Shown piece after piece: positions 14,001 to 26,000 of a stretch of 64,000 nt of DNA. Position 1 is the first letter of the stretch. Each line of letters opens with the position of its first letter. Source of the stretch: Campylorhamphus procurvoides (taxonomy: Eukaryota; Chordata; Aves; Passeriformes; Dendrocolaptidae); NCBI GenBank assembly GCA_013396655.1, contig WBMV01005970.1:396733-460732 (forward strand), given 5' to 3'. The translations under genes and the position numbers were made by a program. Under the pieces are notes generated by a model, which saw only the letters and a list, made by a program, of their open reading frames with translations, was not told the DNA's origin and did not search any database.

Positions 14001-17000
14001 GTTTCTGTAGTTGAATTAGAAAGAGGCTGGCAAGAGCCGTTGTGGGGGATGATAAATAGCTGCTCTGGTCTCTGGTTCTTCTCCTCCATGTGAAATCATC
14101 CTTGGGGACTGACAGCAGATCTGTCTCCTTGCCCCGCTGTGCCCAGGGTGGTGAAATCAGCAGCTCCTCTTGCTCCCCAGCAAAACTAGTGAGGAGAAAT
14201 CCCTGTGGTGTGCCATTTCCTGGGGATTAATGGTTACACCCCCAAGGAAGGCATGTGTTGGTGCTGGAACCAGTGTTAGAAACTCAGGCAGCCCCCAGCA
14301 AACCTTCCTGGCTATTCCTCTGCCCCGTGTGCCCTGGAGGCACCAGCTGGGTGAGCATCTACCCTGCTGTGTTTGCAGCCCTTTATCCACCCTCTGCCCT
14401 TCATGTCCATCTCCCAGATAAAGGCGATGGAGAGCAGAGGTTTGCCATAGCAAGGACAGCTGGCAGGGCTGCCCCATCCCCTCCTGGCCACAGCACGAGC
14501 CCTACATGTTTCTTTGCCCCTTGCAGTGGATGAGGGCCAGGTGGACCTCTGACCCCTGCTATGCGTTCTTCGGTGTGGATGGCACCGAGTGCTCGTTCCT
14601 CATCTACCTCAGCGAGGTCGAGTGGTTCTGCCCTCCCCTGCCCTGGCGGAACCAGACGGTGGCTGCACCTTCGCCCCCTCCCCTGCCACGGGTGCAGGTA
14701 AGGTGGGCACAGCCCACGTTCTGGGGGCTCTTGGGGGGAGGCATCAGCTGGAAATGAGTGTTCCCACAGCAACATGGTGCCTCTCATGGGCATCACACTA
14801 TCGCAGGATGGTTTGGGTTGGAAGGGACCTTTAAAGGTCATGTAGTCCGATCTCCTGTCATGTCCACTGGGCCAGGTTGCTCCAAGCCCCATTCAACTCG
14901 GCTATGAATGTTTCCAGGGATGGGACATCCACCACCTCTCTGGGTTTTATCACCCCCATTGTAAAAAATTTCTTCCTTATATATAGTCCAAATTGGCTCT
15001 CTTTTAGTTTAAAGCCTTTACTCCTTGTCCTGCCACAAAAGGCCCTGCTAAAAAGTCTGTCCCTGTCTTTCTTAGAATCCTCCTTTAAGTACTGAAAAGG
15101 CACAAGAAGGTTTTCCTGGACCTTCTCTTCTCCTGGCTGAACAACCCCAACTCCCTCAGCCTGTCCTCATAGCAGAGGTGCTTTGTCCCTCTGATCATTT
15201 TTGTGTCTCCTCTGCCCCCACTCCAGCATGTCCTTGTCTTTCCACTCCTGAGGAATCTGGGATGTTTTCTGATTCTCCGGGTGCAGTGGGGCCTTTGGGA
15301 TGTGGTGCATGAAGTGGAGGAGCTGTGGTGGCTCTGGGGAATGCTGTCCATGCAGGAAGCACCTCGGTTGTGATGGACAAACCTCCCCCAGCCCCCGGGG
15401 CAGCCCAGGAGCTCCTCTCACGGCTGCTCCCCCTACACTCCCAATGCAGAGCGTGTTCCTTTCCTAGGCAGCTTTCCGGGGCGACCTGGCTCACCTCCTG
15501 GAGCTGATTGGCACGGGCAAGGAGTCCCTGAGCTTCATGAAGAAGAGGATCCGGCACTTGGGCCAGCAGTGGCTGCGGGCGGCGCGGCGCCTCGAGCAGA
15601 AGCTGAAGGGGAGGCAGAGGGACCAGAAACATGTACGAGCAAATTGCACAGTGGGGCTTCGTGGTGTGGAGATGGGAAAGCTGAGCCCTTCATGGGGAGT
15701 GGAGACAGCTGGGATGGAAACAAGCTGGGAGGAAAATTCGTGGGCGTGCAGGGTCGGTCTGTTGTCCATGGACATGACTCCCCGTGCATTTGGGATGTGG
15801 CACGATTGGTGTTGCTGAACAGTGGGGTGGATTTTGGAGTTGGGTCGTGGTGGGTGGCTCCAGCCATCAGCAGTGGGCAAGAGTCCAGCACGTCTCCTCT
15901 GAGGATGTGCTGAGGTTGTGGCCCTCCCACTGGGGTATCTGTGGTGCCCTTCCCTTTGGTCCCTGTGCACTGGGAGATCTGTCTCCAGTGCATGGCTCAG
16001 ACTGTGATGTACATCAGGAGTGTGAGCCTGGTCCCACGACACAAAGCACCAGTCAAGGCGAGCTGGCAGACTCTGACCATTTGGTCTTTGCTAATTGGAC
16101 ACAGATCACTTGCTTTCATACCTGATTTCTCTATTATTACTGCGTGCCAAGGACCTGGAGGGACTCGGGGACCGTAAGTCATTTTGGGCTGTAAAACCCA
16201 AATTGTCCCTTTTCCCAGTGCTGACCCCTCTCCTTTGTCTCTCCAGATCTTGATCCATATTGGCTTCCTGACAGAGGAGTCGGGGGATGTTTTCAGCCCT
16301 CGTGTGCTGAAGGGGGGCCCGCTGGGTGAGATGGTGCAGTGGGCAGACATCCTGGCTGCCCTCTTCCTCCTGGGACACAGCCTGAGGGTCACAGTCTCCC
16401 TGAAGGAGCTGCAGAGGTGGGTGCTGGGTGCTCTGGGCCCCCCCCAGAAGGTCTGCCCCCTGCGTGTTTGGGAGTTGTATTGAGGTCTTGTGTGAAAGCA
16501 CCAGCTCAGTAAAGGTTGCAGGTGGCTTTTCCCTGACCTGCATCTTGGGCAGTGCTGGTGCTGTACTACTGTAAGTGTTCCCCTCCCTCCTTTTCTCCCT
16601 CCCTCCCTCTCTCCCTTTCTTTTTGGGATGGCTTGGGGACCTACAGGGGAATTTGCTGCTGCTGGAGGCACTTTCTGCCATGGAATATGGGATGATGCAG
16701 AGTGAGAGTCTCCAAGAGGGAGCAATACTAGTTGGAAAAAGTAAAAGGGAGAAGCTAACCATGTGCCACATTCCTCTCTGCTGATGCAGTTTTGTTATTA
16801 CTGGGCTGGCAGTGCTGCCTCCTGTCACCTCACAAGGTTTCCTTGCCTCCTGTGAGACATCCTGAGTGGAGGGCAAGTGCCAGAGAAAATGCAGATGAGA
16901 TGGGTTATAAGTCAGGAAGAGCCTGAGGCTGCCTCGGGGACAGGGCAGGCTCTGGGACATGCTAAGCCAGCATCAGCTGCATAATGAGCCGTGCTGAAAA

Positions 17001-20000
17001 GGGAGTGAAAAAACCCAACAGTCCTGGAGAAAAACAGCCCAAAAAAAACCCCCAGCCCAGCCCCTGTGGCATTCAGAATTAATGAACGGAATTAGCTCCT
17101 GACTAATTAACTCCAAAAATTAATCCTGGTCCTATAATGCAAGAGGCAGCAGCTCCTCAAAGAGGCGTGTGTACATCACAGTGATCTGCGAGGTGTGCTG
17201 AGCTAAACTGACGGGCTAAATAATACCTGTGTGCCCAAGGATGAAAGAAGGTAATGGCTGGGAGGGTTGTGTAGTTGTTGTGTGGTTCTTGTTTGTGTTT
17301 TTTTAATGAAGAAGCTCACAGTGGTTGTTGAAGGAGGGGAAGGTGCTGGTGAGTCTTACAGGGGGTTTTGCAGCATCTGTTTCCCTCTGTGAGTGATCTG
17401 GAGAGAGCTGTGTTGCTGCCTGTAGTATTTTGCCTTTCTCAGAAACGTGGGAGCTTCAACATCAGTTGGCAGTGATGAGACCTCCTCCTCTGACGTGGGT
17501 GTGGATGTGTCCCTTGGGATGCCTGGGAACCGGCAGCTCTGTCTCTTCCCCTTTGTAGCTGAGACTGGAAATGAGCAAGCCGGGCTGGGACTGCACATCT
17601 TGCCCTTCTCTGTGTCCCAGTGATAGAAACTGTCCCCACCTCCCCAAGAATGTGTCCTGTGCCTGGCTTTGATGACATTTTAAATGCTGGGCACCCATGT
17701 TAAGTGCCCACTTTCGTGCTGTTGGGGCTGGGGTGAGCTGAGGCAGGACCTTTGGAGACTGGTCCCAGCTCTCACTGGGACCCTTCTGCAGCCCATCAAG
17801 AGGGGGGTTAATGTGGCTGTCAGAAAGGGGGCAGAGGTTCTTTCCAAGGGGAGGACTGAGTGATGCCAGCAATCCTGCTCAGTCCTTGCAGATCTCCCAG
17901 CAACATCCCTGCTTTAGGGCTGGTGGCTCTAAGGAGTGTTGGGAAAAGCTTTTGCCTGACCAGGACCGAGTGGGAGGCTTAGCAGAACATGTGCAATTAA
18001 TCCTGAGTCATGCAAACAGTTAATCTTGGGCTCTTTGTTAAAGCCTGGAGGGGACTTCACTCGTAGCCACAGATTTGGGCAGGGGTTGGTTGCTGCTCAA
18101 GGGGATGGAGCTTTCCCCTCCTGTAGACTGGGACCCAATTTGTCCTCTCTCATCCTGGGTGTCTCTTGCTGAGCTTCGTAGCAGGGCAGGCACCAGTGTT
18201 GGGATGTGTTCAGAGATATTATGCTCCGGGGATGTTTTGCTTCAGCAGTGTGAAGTGTTGAATCCACTTTTTGTGTATTTTTCTTTGGCAGCCCCTGTTC
18301 CTTTCATGGCTGGGAGCTGTAGCTGCTCCTGCCCAGCACAGCCTTCGCTCATAAATTATTCAGGATGGATTAACCTCTCTCCTCGTTTGTTGTTTTTTTT
18401 TTGTCTGTTCAAATTTCTGAGCTGATTTTTCTGTGAGTATTGATCATTGGCAAGGGATCCCTGGAAGGTTTGCCTGCATACACTTCAGCCAGTGGTTCTG
18501 AGAGCTGCTCATTATTAGCATCTGTATTGATTGCAATGCAGCAGTGCCTGGAGGGTGGGGGTCAGGATTGGGTCTGGAATGCTGGGCATCGGGCAAATGA
18601 GGAGGAGGAAGAAGGAAGGCCCTGGTCAAAAAAACTGGTGATGGAGGGGTGAAAACAGGCTGGGAGTGTGACTGGGTGTGCTGGGCACCTCTCCCTGCCG
18701 AGGGGCTCTGATGGGGAAGGCAGCAAATGCTCAGTGACAAGGATGAGCAGTGTTAAATGGTTCTTCCTCTGGTTTAGGGGACCAGTGCTCATCTGGAGTG
18801 GAGCCAAGGAGCTCTAGGAATCTTGCTCCATGGCTTGGCACTGTCCAAACATCCCTGTGAGATCACAGTGCTCTATCTGGCTTTTATTTTACTCACTATA
18901 AGCCTTAAAGAGCTGTGAATTCTGCTGCTATGTTCTACCAGGGGCTGATTTTTTCTCCTGTAGTTGTTCTAAGTTCAGGTATTTGTCCTTTTTTTGCATT
19001 TCTCAGTGAATTTGTGAGGTGCTTCTGAGGCAAGAGAGGCAAGGTGTGAAACACAGGGTTTTCTGGTCCCTTCCCACCCAGACCACTCTGTGATTCTGTG
19101 CAGCTCCCTGGGAGGAAAGCAAACTGTTGAGCTGGAGCAGGGAGACAGGAGCTGTTTTCCATCTGAGATTTGTGCTGGGTTGGCAGCCAGCAGCATTTTG
19201 AGCCCTGTCTTGAAGGAAAGAGGGAAGAAACATCCCAGTTCTGAGTGCCAACACTTTACTCTTGCTGAAGACCCCTTGTGCTGTGTTGGTAGACCAGAAG
19301 TGCTTTCAGGGAGGTGAGAATCCAGCCTGATGTTCGTGCTTGGGAAGGGAGGAGTGGGAAGTGTCTGGAAGCCCTGAGCTGGATTGATAATGAGGCAGCT
19401 CATGAGTAGATGTTGGAAAATTACAAGAAGCACTTTGGAGCAAGGGCTGTGCCTGCACAAAAGCTTTAATAAGCTGAGGCTCTTCCTCTGGAGCACCCGT
19501 GCCAAGGGGTCAGGCATGAAGGATTTGCTCAGCCTTTTCCCCCAGGAGAAGGGGCACTACAGGCACTGCTGGGATCTCCAGCTCCTGCCCCCATCCTTAG
19601 GCCACGGGAATGGACATCTTGGCATCTCCAGCTGCTTTTGTGGGGTTAAAGGAGAGGCTTGGGGAGATGGGGCTGTGGTGCTGTGAACTGCTGGAACCAC
19701 AGCAGTATTGATCTCAGTGGTGCTGAAAGGTGCTTTTCACAATGGTCCCCTTGAAATTAACTGGGCAGAAAGTCGAAGAAAATGGGATTTGACGCCTCGT
19801 GGGGTCAGGGCTTTATAAAGTGTTCCCGGAGCTTAATTGCTGCTGTGTCAAGTTCTGGACTCCTAATACCCTCCCTGGCAAGGCACTTGATTTTCAGCAC
19901 GTGCTTGTATCCTGTGCTGGCAGCCCTTTCCCTGGCCAGCAGTAGCTGTGGCCAGTGTGTGGTTTGGGTGACGAGCCACCCTCCCTGTGCTGGGATGGTG

Positions 20001-23000
20001 TGGATGGGCTGCACTGGAACTGGCACCATGGCAAGGCTGGCACCATGGCAGGACAAGACTCAGCTCCCGCTGCCACCACTCTCCTCTCACTGCCTGGCAC
20101 ACAGAACTGCAATTTTCCTGAACTTTCCACGCTCACTGAGGTGTGTTCATGCTGCAAAAAGAGCCATTCAGATGGAAACACAATGTCCAGATGAACGCAT
20201 TTCTAATTATTTGCTGGCAGAGAGAAGCCATCTCTCTGTCTTGCATCTGTTCCCATGAAAACCTTCCCCATGATGCCCAGGCTCACTGCTTCACCTCCCC
20301 TCACCAGCTGGCAAACACAGCCCTGCTGTTGTGCAGGAGAGAGAGGAATTGCTTGTGGAAACAGCCAGAAGTGACCAGTTGTGTGTGATCCTGATGGAGC
20401 TGCGTGGCCTGGCTTTGGGATTCATCAGCTCTGCACCAGTGGGGAGGAACCTTCTTTAGGGTAGCATCAGGTGCTCCTGGTACATGAGAGGGAGTGTTTC
20501 TGGAAGCTGATGGGGCTGCTGGGTTGTTCCTTTTCTGGCCAGGCTTTGATGTTTATGCTGGGACGTGGCTGAGTAAAGGCTGTTGGGGGCTGTGGAAAGG
20601 CTGGATGTTTGGTTACAGGGCTTGGGGGAGTTCAAGGTGATGCTCATAGTTGTGGGTACTTGGCAGTTGCAAACCCTTGCAAGGCCAGAGAAGATGAAGA
20701 TGGAGCCAAGAGGTTACACAGGCACTGGACACAGCACTGTGTGTCTGAGCTTCAGGGGCTTCTTCAGGCTGAAATTTAATCAGGACATATTTCCAGCAGA
20801 CCTGTCTTAGGTGGTGGGTTAGGTTAGGCAGGGGTCTTCGTAGAAACTGAATTTGCTGTAGTGATATTCATGAAGATTTGGCTAAAACTGTGTCTGTGTT
20901 TTCATAAAATCACAGAATGGTTTGGGTTGGAAGGGACCTCAGATATCATCTCATTTCACCCCCTGCCATGGGCAGGGACACCTTTCACTAGCCCAGATTG
21001 CTCCAAGCCCCACCCAACCTGACTCTGAACACTTCCAAGGATGGGGCAGCCACAGCTTCTCTGGGCAACCTGTGCCAGTCCCTCATTACCCTCACAAGGA
21101 AGAATTTCTTCTTTATTTTTTGAGTTGCTGGAGCAGCTGGGACAGCAGGAGGCAGCCTGTCTGTCCCAAAGTCTCCCCAGGCACCACAGACATGTGAGTG
21201 TTCAGTTTCTTCTGCTCTCCAAAGGAGCCCAAGTATTTGTTCCTCCTGTCCTAGGAAGTTTCTTCGTTATTTGCTGAATCTCTTACCAGAAAGAAATGTT
21301 TGCTCTGGCACCCTCCTGTGCATCTCTAGGCCTTGGAAATAAATAAATGGATTGCTGCACTCCCCCTTGGAGGGGTAGGGCTGTGCCATACAAGATCAAC
21401 AACAGGCTTGAGAAACAGTCCTAGTGCACCTTACAAGAGGGAAACCACTGCAGGTGGCTTAAAAATCCTGCTGCAATTGCTTGGAAATCCTCTCTTCTAG
21501 CAAGTGTCAGTTCCAGCAGCTGGAAGACCTGGGAGCAGAGGGCAGGCAGTAGGATGTTCATCTAGTGGGCTTTGGTTTGCACTGTAAGTCCTTTATGATG
21601 GGGTTGTCACAGACCCCTGGGAGCTGCTTGGGCTTGGCTCTGACACCTTTCACCCCTGGATAACGGCTCTGGCAGACATGGAGAAGGTGAGGGAGCAGTG
21701 AGGACAGGAACTCTCCTCCATTCCCCCAGCCCGGCTTGCTGATGGCAGCAGATGTGGGCAGGGAAGATGCAATTAAATATAATACAGGATATTGGCCCAG
21801 GCTGCCAGGAGATGCCCAGGAGATCCATTTAGTGCTGGACTTTGCAGCACCAGGAGTAATAAAGTGGAAAGAAACGTTGGGTTAATTTGAAAATAGGTCA
21901 ATGGGATGTAAAGATAACCCCGCAGCCATCTGATTTCAGAGCGCTGCACCGCGCTCGGGGAGGGGAGCGGTCCCCTGGTTTGATTAAAGTACCTCTAAGA
22001 GGAAAATAGCAGGACAAGAAGCTGCTGTGGATTTATTCTGGAGTAGGCACAGCTGGCAGAGGCAGCTGGCAGGGAGGAGAGCTCGGCTCTTGCATCCATC
22101 TGAAGTGGCTGTGCCCTCCCGGAGAGGAGCGATGCACTAATTTGGGATGTCAGGATGGGACCAGCCACTGGATCACCACCTGGGGCTCTGGAGGTGCTGA
22201 GCCTGGCCATGAGCTGCTCACCATCCTTGGCTGGCCTTGGAGGGGAGGTTTCTCCGGGAGCTGGGATCAAGTGATTTCCAAAACGGGTCTCTGGGCTGAG
22301 GAAGCGGCATTGGCGCTCATCAATTTTATTTGCGTAATTTCAAGCGCCATTAATAGTACATGGCACGAGGAAAAATCAGGGAAATTGCACTCCAACCATG
22401 AGTGAAATTGGGTTTAGTAGAAAATTAGTTGACTTAACTGGCAAATGATGAAAGCTTGAATAAAGAATGTTTAAATAAGGAGGAATCTAAAAAAAAAAAA
22501 AAATCCCCCCTCTGCCATCTCAGAGGTGCAGCCTGGACTTGCATGACTGGAATATTAAAATGTGGTTATCAAGTGTTTAGGGAGGATAAGGGGGGTAAAT
22601 GGAGAGATGCTCTGCTCAAAGGCACTGGTCCTGCTTTGAGAGCTCTTCCTGCCGTGGCACTGGGAATGTAAATGGATGTGGCAAGTCCCAAGCACCTGGA
22701 GAGGGGATGCTGGCAGATTGCAGTGATGAAAGGAGCTGGGGGAGCCAGACCTGCTCCACCTAATTGGTGGAAAGTTTTTTGGAGGCTTCAGTATGAGTTA
22801 CGCTAATTGCTGTCTCCTCATCGAGCTTGGTTAGGGCTTTCTTAAATTGCAGATTATTTTGTAGTGCACTGGCTTGTGTGACATGTACCAGCTGGAGGAT
22901 GGGATGTGCTGCAAGGAAAATGGAAGGGTTTGGGGATTTTCACTTAAATACAAGGTTTAGAGATTGGCTGAGATGCTTCACCACAGTGCTGTGTTGGTGT

Positions 23001-26000
23001 AAATCACTGTTTGGCTGGTGCCTGAAGAAAAAGCAGCATGTGCGTGAGCAAATGTGATGTTTAGAATTGCATCTCTCTAAAATCTTGGGTGGTTTTTTTT
23101 TACCGGTTTAAAAATTCCCCTCCAGGCTCCCTGGGAGTGTGTCTCCTTGTTGCCCTGTGTATCGTAGCGAGGTGGCTGTGGGAGGTGAGAGCCTTTCTAT
23201 TCCTGCCATCTTCCCAATCCCTTCTGTCGTGTAAAATCGTGCATAAAAGTGACAAAAGTGCGACCTGTTCCCCCCGCGGCCGCCGCGACTTGGCTGCCCT
23301 GAGCTGATATTCCTTGTGACAAGAGCAATGAAGCAGCTGCAGAAGCAGCTCTTCGCCTCAAATTGAAATCCTGCATTTTCCCTGGCTTTGTTATTCCACA
23401 TTTACGTTCTCTCTGGAGTGTAAATCAGAAGTTTGGGATGACCCTTCACCCGGTCTGGGTTGGGATGGGGCTGGAAGAAGGATCTTGGTGCTCAGTGCAC
23501 AAGCCATGTAGAATCATTTTGAGTTAGAAGGGACCTTTCAAAGGTCTTCTGGCCCAACCCTCTGCAATGAACAGGGACATCTTCCATTAGATCAGGGTCA
23601 GAAGAAGAGGGGGACACAGACAGGAGCAGACCAAGAGCCATTTGGTGTACCCCTTATGGCCAACCCAATTCTGGCTCTGTATGACCCCTTGGGATGTCAG
23701 TGAAGGCTATGAGAGACAGGAGAGCAAATACATGGGATAACTGTTTTCCTTGGCTGTTCTCCAGGTGGAAGAGCCACTGATTTCCTCTGGAAGCAACTGT
23801 GGATGGATAGGTTAAATGCTGAAGGGCTAGGTAAGGGATGAGGACTTTATGGAAGTGCTTCTCAGAGGATGGACCCTTGGCTGTGGGTTCATTGGAGCTT
23901 CAGCTGAACAACAGATAAAACCCAGGTAGGGCTGGAAAGAGGATTCTCAAGTTCAGAAGGGAAACAGTAAGAGAGCTCACATAGAGGGAAAGATTCAAAG
24001 CCTGGGAGTTGAAGATCTGACCACTACTTTTATTCCTAAAAATAATATTTAGAGGCATGGCTGGGATAAACTCCCATCTCCAAATAGGTGCTAGGAGTAA
24101 GTGAAGAGCCCAGAAGAAAACAAAGACAGACGCCTTGGCAGGCAGGAGCTGAGGGTGAGATTTCACAGTGTCTGAGCTCAGACTTGTGAAATAAACCAGG
24201 AATTCCTCAGCCCTGTTGGGAGGACTGAGAACAAAATGGGACAACTGCGTGGTGGGAGTGAGCCAGCCCGGCTGGACCAGATCAGCTCAGCAGTTTGGTT
24301 TCCCAGGAGGATGTTGGTGTTGCTTTCTGGGTGTTTGTGCAGTTTGAGAGTGAGGAATTATTGTCTTTAGGAGGAGAAAAAAAATGACTCGAGCGTTAGA
24401 GCTGAGGAGTGAATCATTTGTATTTCTGAACAAACTGGCACTTGGAAATCACAAGTATGGGTAACAAGGATTTTTGAGAAACCTGCTGAAGCTGGAAGGT
24501 GTCACAGGTTTCTTTCTGAGAAGGAGGAAACACGGTCCAGACAAGCAGATGGGCTGTCAGTCTGACATCAGTGGTACACTTAGTGAAGCAGCTTTGGAGA
24601 GAGGGATTCATTGCTTCACAGAGGGAATTGGAAATGCAAGGAGACACACCACAAGTTTACCAGCCTTGTATCTTGCTGGATTATCACATCTCACCCTGGC
24701 AGGGAGGTAAGCGATGGTCTTGATAAAGAGACTGCAGTTGATCGAGTTTATCTGGATTTTCATAACACATTTTATCCTCTGGAGGAGGGAAATGGGGCTC
24801 ACTGTGGTTGGTGTCAGACACTGGCTGGAAATCCCTGAGCCAGGGGTTCAGCTGCCCCAGCTTCATTAAAGTATTTCATAAATGGAGCCAAAAGTGAGAA
24901 GTATGAATGAAATATGCACGACATCCAAGGGCAGACAGTGCCTCCAGAGTCAGGGGGAAGCTGAGGGTGCTCCAGGATGTGGTGAGTAAGAAGTGGAGTA
25001 AAAGAAACAGTGCGTGGTGTGTGCTGGGAGGGACGTGGAGCTGGAGACAGGGAATTTTAGGCCAAGCTGGGAGCCTTGCAGGCAGAGAGGAGAGGAAAGA
25101 TGCGTGTTTACAAGTCTGTCACTGATGTGATTGCAATGAAAGTAGATGAAATCTGGTGTCTTCAACAAGAGGTCTGTGGTGACTGAGATGCTGGTGAGCC
25201 CTGGCTGGGATTGCTGTGCAAAAGCCTCACAGTCCATGTGGGAGGAGCAGGTGCAAAGGTGAGGAGGGACCAGGATTCTCCAGATCTTTGGCCCAGGAAA
25301 TAAAAATTGGGGAAAGGAGAACCATCTGCCTGCCCCTCCATCAAAGAGGGACCTGGTTGGTGGCTCCTGCTCAACACCGGGCAGGGAAACCAGTGTGTGT
25401 GTTTCAGGGCTTTGGTGGTGCTGGGGCTGATCCCTCCTGCTTCTGCCCAGTCACTTAGGGGTGCCTCCAGGACGGGGAAACTGCCCCTTGACCAGCCCTT
25501 TGCCTTTCGACCTGATTTACACCGACTACCACGGTCTCCAGCAGATGAAGCAGCACATGGGGCTCTCCTTTAAGAAATACAGGTAAGCAAAGCCTCTCCC
25601 TGCTCTTATTCTCCATTTCTCCATTAATTAGCAAGCAAGGACCAGTGCTAATGACCTCGAGGGATAGCCCCCCCTATCTGAGGAGCCAGACACTTTGATT
25701 TTACCTTTGATTTTTGCCTGGCTGGTGCCTTGCTGTGTCCCCTGCTGCCATGGCACGAGGTGTTCTGCTCACTCGAGCCTCACGTGTTTCAGATAAAACC
25801 TTGTTAAAAGAGACTGAACTGGGAAAAGACCAAACCCTGGATGTGCCTGGGGTGTGTGTGTGCTTCCAGTTCTGTGCCTGCAGCCAGGGGTGGGCACACC
25901 ATGAAGGGAAGCGTGAGCTGTGTGGATTTGTAAGGAGCCCTGTCCCTGGCTCCTTCAACATCAAGACAAATGTCATCATCCCCTGGTACATCACCAGCCA

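Larger units (their letters stand above)
16417..25450 (+). other. Large MGAT5B intron, 9.0 kb
   Basis: The donor is gtgggt and the acceptor is gcttctgcccag. No exon is recognised inside. Contents: a pyrimidine tract at 16577-16622; a CpG-retaining, TAAT-rich stretch at about 16980-17240; a CR1 3' end in sense at 19050-19102; an antisense CR1 at 20903-21122; AT-rich sequence with CpG at about 21830-22000 and 22290-22420; an A15 run at 22489-22503; a GC cluster near 23265-23300; a short antisense CR1 at 23508-23602; and a LINE reverse-transcriptase-like remnant near 24712-24790. Confidence 0.8.

Noticed and set aside
16106..16960. Long minus-strand open frame, 284 codons
   Set aside because: It runs antisense across an MGAT5B exon and two introns, has low-complexity composition and no family resemblance. 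It is open only because the coding strand is stop-poor in that frame.
22489..22503. Poly(A) run as evidence of a processed retrogene
   Set aside because: No spliced-gene-like sequence lies upstream and no target-site duplication is evident.
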